Assembly (NCBI GenBank): GCA_910588795.1
Contig: CAJURI010000014.1
Coordinates: 1 to 45,948, forward strand
Length of the DNA stretch: 45,948 nt
Direction of reading: 5' to 3'
Source: an uncultured Duncaniella sp.
GTDB lineage: Bacteria; Bacteroidota; Bacteroidia; Bacteroidales; Muribaculaceae
Shown piece by piece: positions 1 to 9,815 of this stretch; position 1 is the stretch's first letter, and each line of letters begins with the position of its first letter. Under the pieces are notes generated by a model, which worked only from the letters and a program-made list of their open reading frames with translations, did not search any database and was not told where the DNA came from. The translations under genes and the position numbers were made by a program.

Positions 1-77
1 AATTTTTCAGGTGTTTTGAATGACGTTTTTTTGGAACATCAAACTGAACACCCTACCAATTAATAATACGAAAACCG

Positions 78-1790
78 ATGAATAACCTGTCATCTATTGT
101 CATGGTCACATGCTCATTGATTGCGGTGTCAAGCTGCGGGACATCACGTCAGGCCGACGTGGAGCCTCAGGCTGATGCAGCGATCTTTGAGTCGTTCTCG
201 TACAAGGGAAACGATGATTTCTATGTGAAGAATCCTCTTCCCGATGAAAGTTCCTATTATAATCCCATACTCCCCGGCTGGTACTCCGATCCCACGATCT
301 GCACCAACGGAGAGGGCGATTATTTCCTCGCGACTTCGACGTTCACATACGTTCCCGGCGTGCCGGTGTTCCACAGCCGCGATCTGGTCAACTGGACTAA
401 GATCGGACATGTGCTCACACGTGAGTCACAGCTTAAGAACTTCCGGCATCAGCATGTGAGCGGAGGCATCTTTGCTCCCGACATAAAGTACAATCCTGCC
501 AACAAGACATATTATATGATCACTACCAATGTCGGAGCCGGCAATTTTTTTGTAAAGACACAGGACCCCTTCGGAGAGTGGAGCGATCCGGTATATCTTC
601 CGGAAGTGCAGGGCATAGATCCTTCCTTCTTCTTCGACAATGACGGACGTGCCTACATCGTCAACAATGACGACGCCCCCGACAACAAGCCTGAGTACTC
701 CGGACACCGTACGGTAAGGATCGTGGAGTTCGACACCGAGACCGAGAAGTGCATAGGCGAGCGAAAGATCATTGTCAACAAGGGATGCCGCCCGGAGGAG
801 AAGCCCATATGGTGCGAAGGTCCGCATATATATAATGTGGACGGGACATACTATCTTATTACAGCCGAGGGTGGCACCAGCGGATGGCACAGCGAAGTGA
901 TATATCGTGGCAAGTCACCCATGGGGCCGTATGAGCCTTGGGTGGGAAACCCTATACTCACTCAGCGTGACCTTGACAACGACCGTCCAGATCCGGTGAC
1001 CTGTGCCGGGCATGCCGATCTTGTCAAGACCGCCGAGGGTGACTGGTGGGCCGTGTTCCTCGCATGCCGTCCTATCGACGGAGACTATGAGAACCTCGGA
1101 CGCGAGACATTCATGCTGCCTGTGAAATGGACCGATGACGGATGGCCTTACATCACAAAGCATGGCGAGGCAATCCCCATGATAGTGTCCCGCCCGGGTG
1201 TGACTCGCGCTGACACAGTTACGTTCGGCAACTTTGAATGGACCGATAATTTTGAGTCTCCTTCCCTCGACATGGAGTGGCACACTCTGCGTGGCGATGC
1301 AGCAGGATTGTATTCACTCAATAATCCCGTCAATCATCTCACCCTCAAGTGTTCCGACATACCTACCACCGAGAAGGATGTTGCAGCATTCATAGGGCGC
1401 AGGGTTCAGCACCACAATTATGAGTGCACGACCCATATGGTGTTTGAGCCGGCTGACACATGCCAGCATGCCGGACTCGTGGTGATGAAGGACGAGACGC
1501 ACCAGTATCAGTTTGGCAAGGCCCGCAGTGCCGAAGGCAATATGATAACGCTCAGGAAAATCGATGAGCACGGATCTACGGATATAGCCGGTGTCCCTGT
1601 GGACGCTGCCGGAGTGGACCTGCGGGTGGTGTCACATGGCAAGAGCTACGACTTCATGTTCTCCACCGACCGCGGTGACACATGGAATGTACTCAAGACA
1701 GGCGTTGACGCACGCCACACCTCAACTGCCGCCGCCGGAGGATTCACCGGTACCGTGGTAGGACTTTACGCTTCGAAGACAAGAATTTAA
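78..1790 (+). CDS. GH43 family lipoprotein (beta-xylosidase/arabinofuranosidase type)
   Basis: This is a 570-residue glycoside hydrolase of family GH43, expected to remove xylose or arabinofuranose from xylan-derived chains. The N-terminus is a lipoprotein signal with Cys20 (VSSC). The residues after the Cys are not acidic, so a periplasm-facing location is more likely than the surface. The five-bladed propeller covers about residues 60-375. The catalytic base is Asp71 (WYSDP), the pKa modulator Asp181 (GIDPSF) and the acid Glu248 (WCEGPH). A C-terminal beta-sandwich of about 190 residues (385-570) is typical of the larger GH43 subfamilies such as 10 and 12. It lies 135 nt ahead of the first susC and is the first PUL gene in the window; more may lie to the left. 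The family is certain, the exact subfamily and substrate are not. Confidence 0.93.
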   Translation: MNNLSSIVMVTCSLIAVSSCGTSRQADVEPQADAAIFESFSYKGNDDFYVKNPLPDESSYYNPILPGWYSDPTICTNGEGDYFLATSTFTYVPGVPVFHSRDLVNWTKIGHVLTRESQLKNFRHQHVSGGIFAPDIKYNPANKTYYMITTNVGAGNFFVKTQDPFGEWSDPVYLPEVQGIDPSFFFDNDGRAYIVNNDDAPDNKPEYSGHRTVRIVEFDTETEKCIGERKIIVNKGCRPEEKPIWCEGPHIYNVDGTYYLITAEGGTSGWHSEVIYRGKSPMGPYEPWVGNPILTQRDLDNDRPDPVTCAGHADLVKTAEGDWWAVFLACRPIDGDYENLGRETFMLPVKWTDDGWPYITKHGEAIPMIVSRPGVTRADTVTFGNFEWTDNFESPSLDMEWHTLRGDAAGLYSLNNPVNHLTLKCSDIPTTEKDVAAFIGRRVQHHNYECTTHMVFEPADTCQHAGLVVMKDETHQYQFGKARSAEGNMITLRKIDEHGSTDIAGVPVDAAGVDLRVVSHGKSYDFMFSTDRGDTWNVLKTGVDARHTSTAAAGGFTGTVVGLYASKTRI

Positions 1791-1925
1791 TAATCATAAT
1801 CAATAATCATTACAATCCAATAAATTATTATCAGTTCCAAAATCTTAGATAAACCTTAATTCCCGGCACCCTGAGCGGCTGCCGAAGTATCACAAAAAAT
1901 CACAACGTATTAATAAAAAGTAACA

Positions 1926-4900
1926 ATGAAGAATGTAGCTAATTTACATCATTCCCTTGTCATATTGCTGCTGGCACTGCTGTTTGGCACAGCTACGGCA
2001 ATGGCCGACACAGTGAAGGGTACCGTAGTGGACGATACGGGCGAGCCTCTTATCGGCGCGACTGTCCAGCTCAAGGGTGCCCCGGGAGTAGCTACCGCCA
2101 CCGACATTGACGGTAACTACACCATCAAGCTTCCCGATGCGAAGAAGAACGTACTCGTGTTCTCCTATATCGGTATGGATCCAAAGGAGGTTCAGGTGAA
2201 TGGTCAGACAACTATCAACGTCACCCTGACCACCAACACCACTCAGCTCGACGAGGTGGTCGTAGTGGGTTACGGCCAGCAGAAGAAAGCATCTATCGTA
2301 GGTGCCATCACCCAGGCTTCGGGCGAAGTGCTCGAGCGTGCCGGCGGTGTGTCGAGCGTAGGTGCCGCACTTACCGGTAACCTCCCGGGCGTCATTACCA
2401 CCGCTTCGTCAGGTATGCCGGGCGAGGAGGACCCCGAGATCATCATCCGTTCCCAGAGCTCCTGGAACAACAGTGCCCCGCTTATCCTCGTGGACGGTAT
2501 CGAGCGTGAGATGAGCTCTGTTGACATTTCCTCCATCGCAAACATCTCTGTGCTCAAGGACGCCTCGGCCACAGCGGTGTATGGTGTGAAAGGTGCCAAC
2601 GGTGTGATCCTTATCACCACCAAGCGCGGTAGCGAGGGGAATGCCAAGGTTCATGCGAGAGCCAACATGACCGCCAAGGTCGCTTCAAAGCTCCCGAAGA
2701 AGTTTGATTCATATGATTCCTACCTGGTGCGCAACCGTGCCATCCAGCGCGAGCTCATGGTGCCCGGCAATGACGCTTGGGCCGACATGATGCCTATGAG
2801 CGTTATCGAGAAGTACCGCAACCCTCTCAATGCCGAGGAGTGGGACCGCTATCCCAATGTCGACTGGGAGGATTACCTGTTCAAGGACGCTGCCTTCTCC
2901 TACAATGCCAGTGTGGACGTGACCGGAGGTACAAAGCTTGTGAAATACTATGCTGCCGTCGACTTCCTGCATGAGGGTGACCTTTTCAAGACATTCGATA
3001 ACCACCGTGGATATAAGACCGGTTTCGGATTCAACCGCGTGAACGTGCGTTCCAACCTTGACTTCTCCCTTACCCCCACCACCAAACTTACCGTCAACCT
3101 CTTCGGCTCAAACGGCCGCAAGCAGTCTCCCTATCAGCGCAACTCATGGGATCCCACCGATTCAGGTTACTGGAACGCTGCCTACAAGACCTCTCCGGCA
3201 GCCATGCGCCCCATTTACAGCAACGGCGTGTGGGGATACTATGCTCCTCGTGAGGCCGACGTGCCTAACTCGGCTTTCAATATCGCTACCAGCGGTGTGG
3301 AGAAGCGCACCACCACTAAGATCAACTCGGACTTCGTGCTCGGTCAGGACCTTGATTTCATCACCAAGGGCTTGCATGTGCAGGGCCGTCTGTCACTCGA
3401 CTACACATTTGTTGAAGGACGCCGCGGTATAAACGACCTCGACAATAATGCTCAGAAGATGTGGGTCGATCCACTCACCGGTGCCATCAAGTACAAGTAT
3501 GAGACCGACGAGGGCACACAGCTTGACTACAACGACGGTATATACTGGTCGACAAGCAAGGGCGAGGTGTTCCTTGACAAGACCTTCCGCAAAGTGTACT
3601 ATGCATTCCAGCTCGACTATGCACGCCAGTTCGGTAAGCATGAGGTGACAGCCATGGGTGCTTTCAACCGTGAGAACTATGCTACCGGCGACGAGTTCCA
3701 CCACTATCGTGAGGACTGGGTGTTCCGTACCACCTATAATTATGATTCACGCTACTTCTTCGAGTTCAACGGTGCCTACAACGGTTCCGAAAAATTCGGT
3801 TCCAACAACCGTTTCGACTTCTTCCCTTCATTCTCTTTGGGATGGCGTCTGAGCGAGGAGCCTTTCATGCGCAATCTCACATGGATCGATCAGATCAAGT
3901 TCCGTGGATCGTGGGGTAAGGTAGGTGATGACAGTGCCGGCGGACGCTGGCTTTACAGCGACCAGTACGTGAACAAAGGCAATGTGATGATGGGAAGCAC
4001 AAATCCGGCCAACACTCCTTACACATTCTATCGTATAAGTGTGCTCGGCAACCCCGATATCACCTGGGAGAAGGTTGAGAAACGCAACATAGGTCTTGAC
4101 TACGGATTCCTCAACGGTCTCGTGGCAGGATCGGTCGACGTGTTCGCCGACAAGCGTACCGATATATTCATTAATGGCGACCAGCGTTCCATCCCCTCAT
4201 ATTTCGGTGCCAATGCTCCTGCCGCCAACCTCGGCAAGGTCAACAGCAAGGGTTACGAGCTTGAGCTACGTCTCAACTATCCCATCAACAGGGATCTCAG
4301 GGTATGGCTCAATGCATCCATGACACATGCCACCAATGAGGTCAAGTTCCGTGACGATGCTCCTCTGCTCCCCTCTTATCTGAAGAAGGCAGGTCATGCT
4401 ATCAACCAGCGCACCGACTATATAGATGCCGGAACTATCCGCAACTGGGATGACATGTATGGATCTACAATGTGGTCATCCAACTCCAACAACCGTCTGC
4501 CCGGTGACTATCACATAATTGACTTCAATGCCGACGGTGTGATCGACCAGTACGATAAGGCTCCTTACGGATACAGCTCGGTGCCTCAGAACACCTACAA
4601 TGCTACTCTCGGATTTGAGTGGAAAGGATTCAGCGCGTTCGTGCAGTTCTATGGCGTGAACAATGTGACCCGTGAGGTCTACTTCCCCACACTTGACAAT
4701 TCAAATGTGGTAGCCTATGAAGAGGGTGCATACTGGACCCCGACAGTCGACGGTCTCCCCATGCCGAGATGGACCACTAAGGCTGATGTGGCAGCACGCG
4801 GCACACGCTACACTTATGATGGCTCGTATGTGCGTCTCAAGAATGCCGAGATTTCTTACCGCATTCCTTCAAGGTTCACCAAGAAGATCGGTGTGAGCAA

Positions 4901-5048
4901 CTGCCGCGTCTACCTCAACGGTGACAACCTTCTGCTCTGGACCAAGATGCCTGACGACCGCGAGGCGAATCTTGGAGGTTTTGACTCGACCAACGGTGCA
5001 TATCCTACCGTACGTCGTTTCAACCTTGGTATTGACATAACTCTCTAA
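1926..5048 (+). CDS. SusC-family TonB-dependent outer-membrane transporter (xylan core, first copy)
   Basis: This is a 1040-residue outer-membrane importer for oligosaccharides, powered by TonB. A signal peptide ends near residue 28 (AMADT). A carboxypeptidase-regulatory-like beta-sandwich spans about residues 30-102 (KGTVVDDTGEPLIGATV). The TonB box region is near residues 108-117 (LDEVVVVGYG). The plug follows, with the usual VLKDASATAVYG and GVILITTKRG motifs, and the rest is the 22-strand barrel. Its length and architecture are normal for SusC. It is followed after 10 nt by susD and then by a second susC/susD pair, the arrangement of xusA-xusB-xusC-xusD in xylan loci. The substrate is inferred from the neighbouring enzymes. 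Confidence 0.96.
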   Translation: MKNVANLHHSLVILLLALLFGTATAMADTVKGTVVDDTGEPLIGATVQLKGAPGVATATDIDGNYTIKLPDAKKNVLVFSYIGMDPKEVQVNGQTTINVTLTTNTTQLDEVVVVGYGQQKKASIVGAITQASGEVLERAGGVSSVGAALTGNLPGVITTASSGMPGEEDPEIIIRSQSSWNNSAPLILVDGIEREMSSVDISSIANISVLKDASATAVYGVKGANGVILITTKRGSEGNAKVHARANMTAKVASKLPKKFDSYDSYLVRNRAIQRELMVPGNDAWADMMPMSVIEKYRNPLNAEEWDRYPNVDWEDYLFKDAAFSYNASVDVTGGTKLVKYYAAVDFLHEGDLFKTFDNHRGYKTGFGFNRVNVRSNLDFSLTPTTKLTVNLFGSNGRKQSPYQRNSWDPTDSGYWNAAYKTSPAAMRPIYSNGVWGYYAPREADVPNSAFNIATSGVEKRTTTKINSDFVLGQDLDFITKGLHVQGRLSLDYTFVEGRRGINDLDNNAQKMWVDPLTGAIKYKYETDEGTQLDYNDGIYWSTSKGEVFLDKTFRKVYYAFQLDYARQFGKHEVTAMGAFNRENYATGDEFHHYREDWVFRTTYNYDSRYFFEFNGAYNGSEKFGSNNRFDFFPSFSLGWRLSEEPFMRNLTWIDQIKFRGSWGKVGDDSAGGRWLYSDQYVNKGNVMMGSTNPANTPYTFYRISVLGNPDITWEKVEKRNIGLDYGFLNGLVAGSVDVFADKRTDIFINGDQRSIPSYFGANAPAANLGKVNSKGYELELRLNYPINRDLRVWLNASMTHATNEVKFRDDAPLLPSYLKKAGHAINQRTDYIDAGTIRNWDDMYGSTMWSSNSNNRLPGDYHIIDFNADGVIDQYDKAPYGYSSVPQNTYNATLGFEWKGFSAFVQFYGVNNVTREVYFPTLDNSNVVAYEEGAYWTPTVDGLPMPRWTTKADVAARGTRYTYDGSYVRLKNAEISYRIPSRFTKKIGVSNCRVYLNGDNLLLWTKMPDDREANLGGFDSTNGAYPTVRRFNLGIDITL

Positions 5049-5058
5049 TAAATCAATC

Positions 5059-6945
5059 ATGAAAAAATATATATCAGGACTCTCCAAGCTTCTGCTTATT
5101 GCCGGTGCACTGGTCACAGCGTCTTGCACCGACTATCTCGACAAGGCTCCCGGAAGTGATATTGACGAGAATGAGCCGTATAAAAACTTCCGTAATTTTC
5201 AGGGTTTTGTAGAGGAACTTTATGGCGGTATCCCCTCTATCACGTCTACTGATTCTCATAACGCCTGGAATCATGGCGAGGATGAGTACTGGGAGCCCTC
5301 CGACACTCGTCCCCTGTCATATCATATCGATCAGGGTGACTACCGTGTAATCGTTGAAGACGGCACATACATATATGGATTCCCGCGTAACGGAAACGGC
5401 AACCCGGAATCAGATAAAAAGGCCGACAAGGGTAATATATGGCGTCTGTCGTGGAAGTGTATACGTAAGGCCAACATAGGTCTTGCCAATATGGAGAAGC
5501 TTACAAGTGCTACCCAGGAGGAACGCGAGCTGATACAGGGACAGCTGCTTTTCTTCCGCGGATGGTATCACTTCATGCTTATGCAGTATTGGGGTGGTCT
5601 GCCCTATATCGACCATGTGCTCCCTGCAGGTGAGACCCCTATGCTCCCTCGCTTGAATTACCGTGAGACAGCCGAGCGTGCCGCCGCCGATATGGAGGCC
5701 GCCGCCCGCATTCTCCCTGTCGACTGGGACCAGACTACTGCAGGCCGTCCGACACTCGGCAACAACAATATGCGCGCCAACAAGATCATGGCTCTCGCTT
5801 TTGCTGGAAAGTGTCTCCTTTGGGCCGGAAGCCCTCTGATGAACTATGAGTCATCAGGCGACAAGTCTTATAATACCGAGCTATGCAAGCGTGCCGCCGA
5901 TCTTCTCGGTGAGGCTCTTTCGATTACCGAATCGACCCGTAGATATGAGCTTGCTGATTTCTCGCAGTGGAATGACCTGTTTTATTACGCTGACCGCGGC
6001 ACACGTGTCCCCGGTCTGAAAGAGACCATCTTCCAGGAGAATCTTTGTGAGCTTCTTGGTCGTTTCGACTGGAATCAGCGCAATGACTATTTCTCACAGA
6101 TCGTTATATCCTCGGGTGTCAAAGTGCAGCCTACAGCCAATTATGCTCTTTATTATGGCATGAAAAACGGTGAGCCTATCTCCTCATGGACTGAAGCTGA
6201 TCCTGTGTCAGGATATGATCCCACCCATCCATGGAAGGGGCGTGATCCGCGTTTTTACAAGGACTTCGTTATCGATGGCATGCAGGTGGTACGTGATGAG
6301 AAAGGCATTGTGGAAGAGGAAATCAAGTATGCCAGTCTCTATTCCGACGGCAAGTGGCGTGTGGCCAACGGCATGAAGTCAAATCTCACAGGTCTTGTAG
6401 AGACAAAATTCATCCCTCAGATGGCTAAGGGCATAAACTGGGTTCAGGACTGGCAGATGTCGGTTGTGCTCAGCCTCATGCGTCTTTCTGACCTATACCT
6501 CCTTTATGCCGAGGCAACTGCCTGTGGATATGGAAGCCCTACAGCCAAGTCAGCCAAATTTGACATGACTCCTGTTGCCGCTGTCGACAAGGTGCGTGCT
6601 CGCGCGGGTGTTGATGGTGTGGCTTCTCGTTTCACAGGCTCTACCGAGGCTTTCCTCCCCGAACTTTATCGCGAACGTGCCGTAGAGCTTGCTTTCGAGG
6701 GTCACCGTTTCATCGACCTGCGTCGATGGATGCTCCTCACAAAGCGTCCTTACACCCTCAAGACCAAACTTGAATTTGACCGCACAAGCGACTTCAGCTT
6801 CCGTAATCCTTCCGAGGCGCGTGTTGCAAATCTGCGTGAGGAAGTGCTGTTTGAGCGTAAGCTCGACGACCGCCACTATTGGCTCCCGCTTCCGACTGCT
6901 GATGTGAATATATATCCCGAATTCGGTCAGAATCCCGGATGGTAA
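5059..6945 (+). CDS. SusD/RagB-family surface glycan-binding lipoprotein (first copy)
   Basis: This is a 628-residue SusD homologue that forms the lid of the preceding SusC and captures glycan at the cell surface. The lipobox is ASC with acylated Cys23, followed by TDYLDKAPG, the usual SusD start. The helical TPR-like core is recognisable from GWYHFMLMQYWGGLPYI near residues 170-186, and the C-terminal region (VELAFEGHRFIDLRRW) is the conserved SusD/RagB end. The gene starts 10 nt after the susC stop, so the pair is surely co-transcribed. It corresponds by position to XusB of the xylan core. The length is somewhat above the SusD average of about 550 residues but no extra domain is obvious. 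Confidence 0.95.
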   Translation: MKKYISGLSKLLLIAGALVTASCTDYLDKAPGSDIDENEPYKNFRNFQGFVEELYGGIPSITSTDSHNAWNHGEDEYWEPSDTRPLSYHIDQGDYRVIVEDGTYIYGFPRNGNGNPESDKKADKGNIWRLSWKCIRKANIGLANMEKLTSATQEERELIQGQLLFFRGWYHFMLMQYWGGLPYIDHVLPAGETPMLPRLNYRETAERAAADMEAAARILPVDWDQTTAGRPTLGNNNMRANKIMALAFAGKCLLWAGSPLMNYESSGDKSYNTELCKRAADLLGEALSITESTRRYELADFSQWNDLFYYADRGTRVPGLKETIFQENLCELLGRFDWNQRNDYFSQIVISSGVKVQPTANYALYYGMKNGEPISSWTEADPVSGYDPTHPWKGRDPRFYKDFVIDGMQVVRDEKGIVEEEIKYASLYSDGKWRVANGMKSNLTGLVETKFIPQMAKGINWVQDWQMSVVLSLMRLSDLYLLYAEATACGYGSPTAKSAKFDMTPVAAVDKVRARAGVDGVASRFTGSTEAFLPELYRERAVELAFEGHRFIDLRRWMLLTKRPYTLKTKLEFDRTSDFSFRNPSEARVANLREEVLFERKLDDRHYWLPLPTADVNIYPEFGQNPGW

Positions 6946-6968
6946 CACCTTAAATATCAGAAATCACA

Positions 6969-9791
6969 ATGAATATAGTACCAAAATATATAGGATGTAT
7001 GGCTTTTGCGCTGGCTATGGGAGCCGGTGTGACAGCACATGCGCAGAGCGACAGCATTGTCAATGTCGCTTTCGGCACCAAGCCTCTGGAGGATGTGATC
7101 ACGGCAACCTCCTCGGTCAATGTAGCCGACCTCATGAAGAAAAGCTATGCCACATCAAGCCTTGACGGTTCGCTCGAATCGATTGTCGGAGGCTATCGCG
7201 GCGGCAGCAGCCTGTGGGGACAGGATGCCCTTGTCCTTGTCGACGGTATGCCCCGTGAGGCAAGTGATGTGCTTGCCTCGGAGGTGGAGAGCGTAAGCTT
7301 CCTTAAGGATGCTGCTGCAGTGGCTCTCTATGGCAGCCGTGGTGCCAAGGGTGTGATACTCATCACCACCAAGCGTGGCGCGAACGAAAGCATGAAGATC
7401 GATTTCCGTGGGAATGTGGGTTTCAATGTCCCCAAAAGCTATCCCAATTATCTTGATGCTGCCTCTTACATGACCCTCTACAATGAGGCTTGCCGCAATG
7501 ACGGGGTGAGCGAGCGTTACTCACAGAGCGATATCTATAACTCTTCGGTAAGCTCCAATCCTTACAAGTACCCCAACCAGAAGTATTACAACGGCAACTA
7601 TCTGCGCAAGTTCTCCAACGTCTACTCTGCCAACGGCGAGATACGCGGTGGCAACGAGCGCACCCATTATTACCTCAATTTGGGTTTAAGTTATAACAAC
7701 GGCCTTATCAAGATCGGAGACCACGACAAGGACAATGATCTGCGCCTTAACGTACGCGGCAATGTCGACATGACCATCACAAGCTGGCTCAAGGCATTTA
7801 CCAACGCTTCCATGCTGGTTCAGGACAACTACACCTCCCGCGGCGACTTCTGGGGAATGGCTTCCGGCACATGGCCCAACCGTTTCGGCGTGCTTCTTCC
7901 CGTTGATCTTGTCGACCCCAACAACTCTACGCTTCAGGACATGATATCGTCGGCTACTCTTATCGACGGACGCTATCTCCTCGGCGGTACATCAAGTAAT
8001 GCCACCAATGCCATAGCCGATGCCTATGAGGCCGGATATGTCAAGACCAAGACCAGGACATTCATGTTTGATCTCGGCCTGAATTTCGATCTCAGCTCCG
8101 TGCTTGCCGGCCTTTCGTTCAAGACAGTGTTCGGTGTCGACTACCGTGCCATCTATTCCGAAGGCTTCAAGGAGGATTATGCTGTCTACGAGCCTACATG
8201 GGCCAATGTCAACGGCAAGCCTATGATCGTTGATCTTGTGAAGCATGGCAATGACACAAATTCCACCAACGAATATGTAGGCCAGGCCACATATCTCCAG
8301 AACATGATGTTCCGTGCGCAGTTTGACTACAACCGCGTGTTCGGCGGCCTCCATCAGGTTGACGCCATGCTGATGGGCTGGGGCTATCAGACCCAGAATT
8401 CCGCTGACGCCAATCATGATTCAAGCCCTCTTCATGCCACATCCAATGTGAATGCCGGCGCACAGGTTGCCTATAACTTCGATCACCGCTACTACGCCAC
8501 AGTGACGGGCACGCTTGTACACTCAGCCAAGCTTGCTCCCGGCCACCGCAAGGCGTTCTCACCGGCGGTATCGCTCGGATGGCGCATAGGCCAGGAGAAG
8601 TTCCTCCAGGAGAACGCTCCCTGGATCAACGAGCTTAAGCTCACCGCATCGGCTGCCAAGCTCCATCAGGACATCGATATCACCGATTATTATCTCTATA
8701 AGGGATACTACGGTTTCAAGGGTGATACCGGCGGATGGTGGCAGTGGCACGACGGCACAGCCGGAGGCAATACCACACTCCCCAAGCGAGCTGACAACTA
8801 TGATCTTACTTTCATAACCCGCGAGGAGTTCCGTGTGGGTCTCGATGCCGCCATATTCAACAATCTGGTGACCCTCAATGCCAACTACTTCATCCAGGAT
8901 ACAAAGGGTGGTCTCACACAGGGTGCCAACTCTATCTTCCCCAACTTTATGAACAAGTGGGATGCATCCTTCCTCCCCTGGCTCAACTACAACAATGACC
9001 GCCGTCACGGCATCGACTTCTCGATCAACGCTGTCAAGAATGTCGGCGACTTTGAGCTCGGACTCGGATTCTCAGGTCTCTATTACACCGATAAGGCAAC
9101 CCAGCGTGACGAAATGCCTGCCGAGCCTTACCTCTCGGCCGTAGGCCAGCCTCTCAGCGTTGCTATGGGCTATATCTGTGAAGGTTTCTATCAGACTCAG
9201 GAGGAGATCGACTCACGCGGTGTACGTCAGACTTTCGGCGGCACTCTCCGCCCCGGCGACCTCCGCTATAAGGATGTCAACAATGACGGTGTCGTAGACA
9301 GCAACGACCGCGTTGTCCTCGGCCGTTATACCCCGACTTTCTCCTATGGCCTTAACCTCACCGCCCGCTGGAAAGGATTCACACTCTTTGCTTACGGAAC
9401 AGGCCAGGCCGGAGGCATAGGCTTCAACAACAACGCCTATTACTGCAACGGCGGAGAGAGCAAGTACTCCGAGATGGCATGGGGCCGTTGGACTCCCGAG
9501 ACAGCTGCCACAGCAACTGCTCCACGTCTGACCACCGGAACAACTGCCAACAACGCTCAGGCATCAACATTCTGGAAATACAGCACCAACCGTTTCGACA
9601 TACGTCGCGTTCAGCTCACCTACGATTTCCCCACCTCGCTCTTCAACGGCAGCAAGGTGCTCTCAGGGGCAAGCGTATATCTCCAGGGTGAAAACCTTGC
9701 CACAATCTCGCCCAACCGCAAGATAATGGAACTGAGCACCGGAGCTCCTCAAGCCAGATTCTACAATATCGGTTGCAAGCTTTCATTCTGA
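6969..9791 (+). CDS. Short SusC-like TonB-dependent transporter lacking the N-terminal sandwich domain
   Basis: This is a 940-residue SusC homologue, about 100 residues shorter than the first copy. After a signal peptide ending near residue 26 (AHAQ) there is no carboxypeptidase-like domain. The chain goes almost directly into a plug, and the plug itself looks shortened: the usual pGvxixxxsgxPGxxxxixIRG stretch is reduced to a brief GGYRGGSSLWGQDALVLVDG segment before SFLKDAAAVALYGSRG. A clear TonB box is not visible; LEDVITATS near residues 36-44 is the only candidate. The barrel and its C-terminal IGCKLSF are intact. By position it matches XusC. It may bind TonB weakly or pair with the second SusD as a differently gated porter; that is inference. 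Confidence 0.92.
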   Translation: MNIVPKYIGCMAFALAMGAGVTAHAQSDSIVNVAFGTKPLEDVITATSSVNVADLMKKSYATSSLDGSLESIVGGYRGGSSLWGQDALVLVDGMPREASDVLASEVESVSFLKDAAAVALYGSRGAKGVILITTKRGANESMKIDFRGNVGFNVPKSYPNYLDAASYMTLYNEACRNDGVSERYSQSDIYNSSVSSNPYKYPNQKYYNGNYLRKFSNVYSANGEIRGGNERTHYYLNLGLSYNNGLIKIGDHDKDNDLRLNVRGNVDMTITSWLKAFTNASMLVQDNYTSRGDFWGMASGTWPNRFGVLLPVDLVDPNNSTLQDMISSATLIDGRYLLGGTSSNATNAIADAYEAGYVKTKTRTFMFDLGLNFDLSSVLAGLSFKTVFGVDYRAIYSEGFKEDYAVYEPTWANVNGKPMIVDLVKHGNDTNSTNEYVGQATYLQNMMFRAQFDYNRVFGGLHQVDAMLMGWGYQTQNSADANHDSSPLHATSNVNAGAQVAYNFDHRYYATVTGTLVHSAKLAPGHRKAFSPAVSLGWRIGQEKFLQENAPWINELKLTASAAKLHQDIDITDYYLYKGYYGFKGDTGGWWQWHDGTAGGNTTLPKRADNYDLTFITREEFRVGLDAAIFNNLVTLNANYFIQDTKGGLTQGANSIFPNFMNKWDASFLPWLNYNNDRRHGIDFSINAVKNVGDFELGLGFSGLYYTDKATQRDEMPAEPYLSAVGQPLSVAMGYICEGFYQTQEEIDSRGVRQTFGGTLRPGDLRYKDVNNDGVVDSNDRVVLGRYTPTFSYGLNLTARWKGFTLFAYGTGQAGGIGFNNNAYYCNGGESKYSEMAWGRWTPETAATATAPRLTTGTTANNAQASTFWKYSTNRFDIRRVQLTYDFPTSLFNGSKVLSGASVYLQGENLATISPNRKIMELSTGAPQARFYNIGCKLSF

Positions 9792-9815
9792 TAATACCTA
9801 ATAATGATACTCAAG

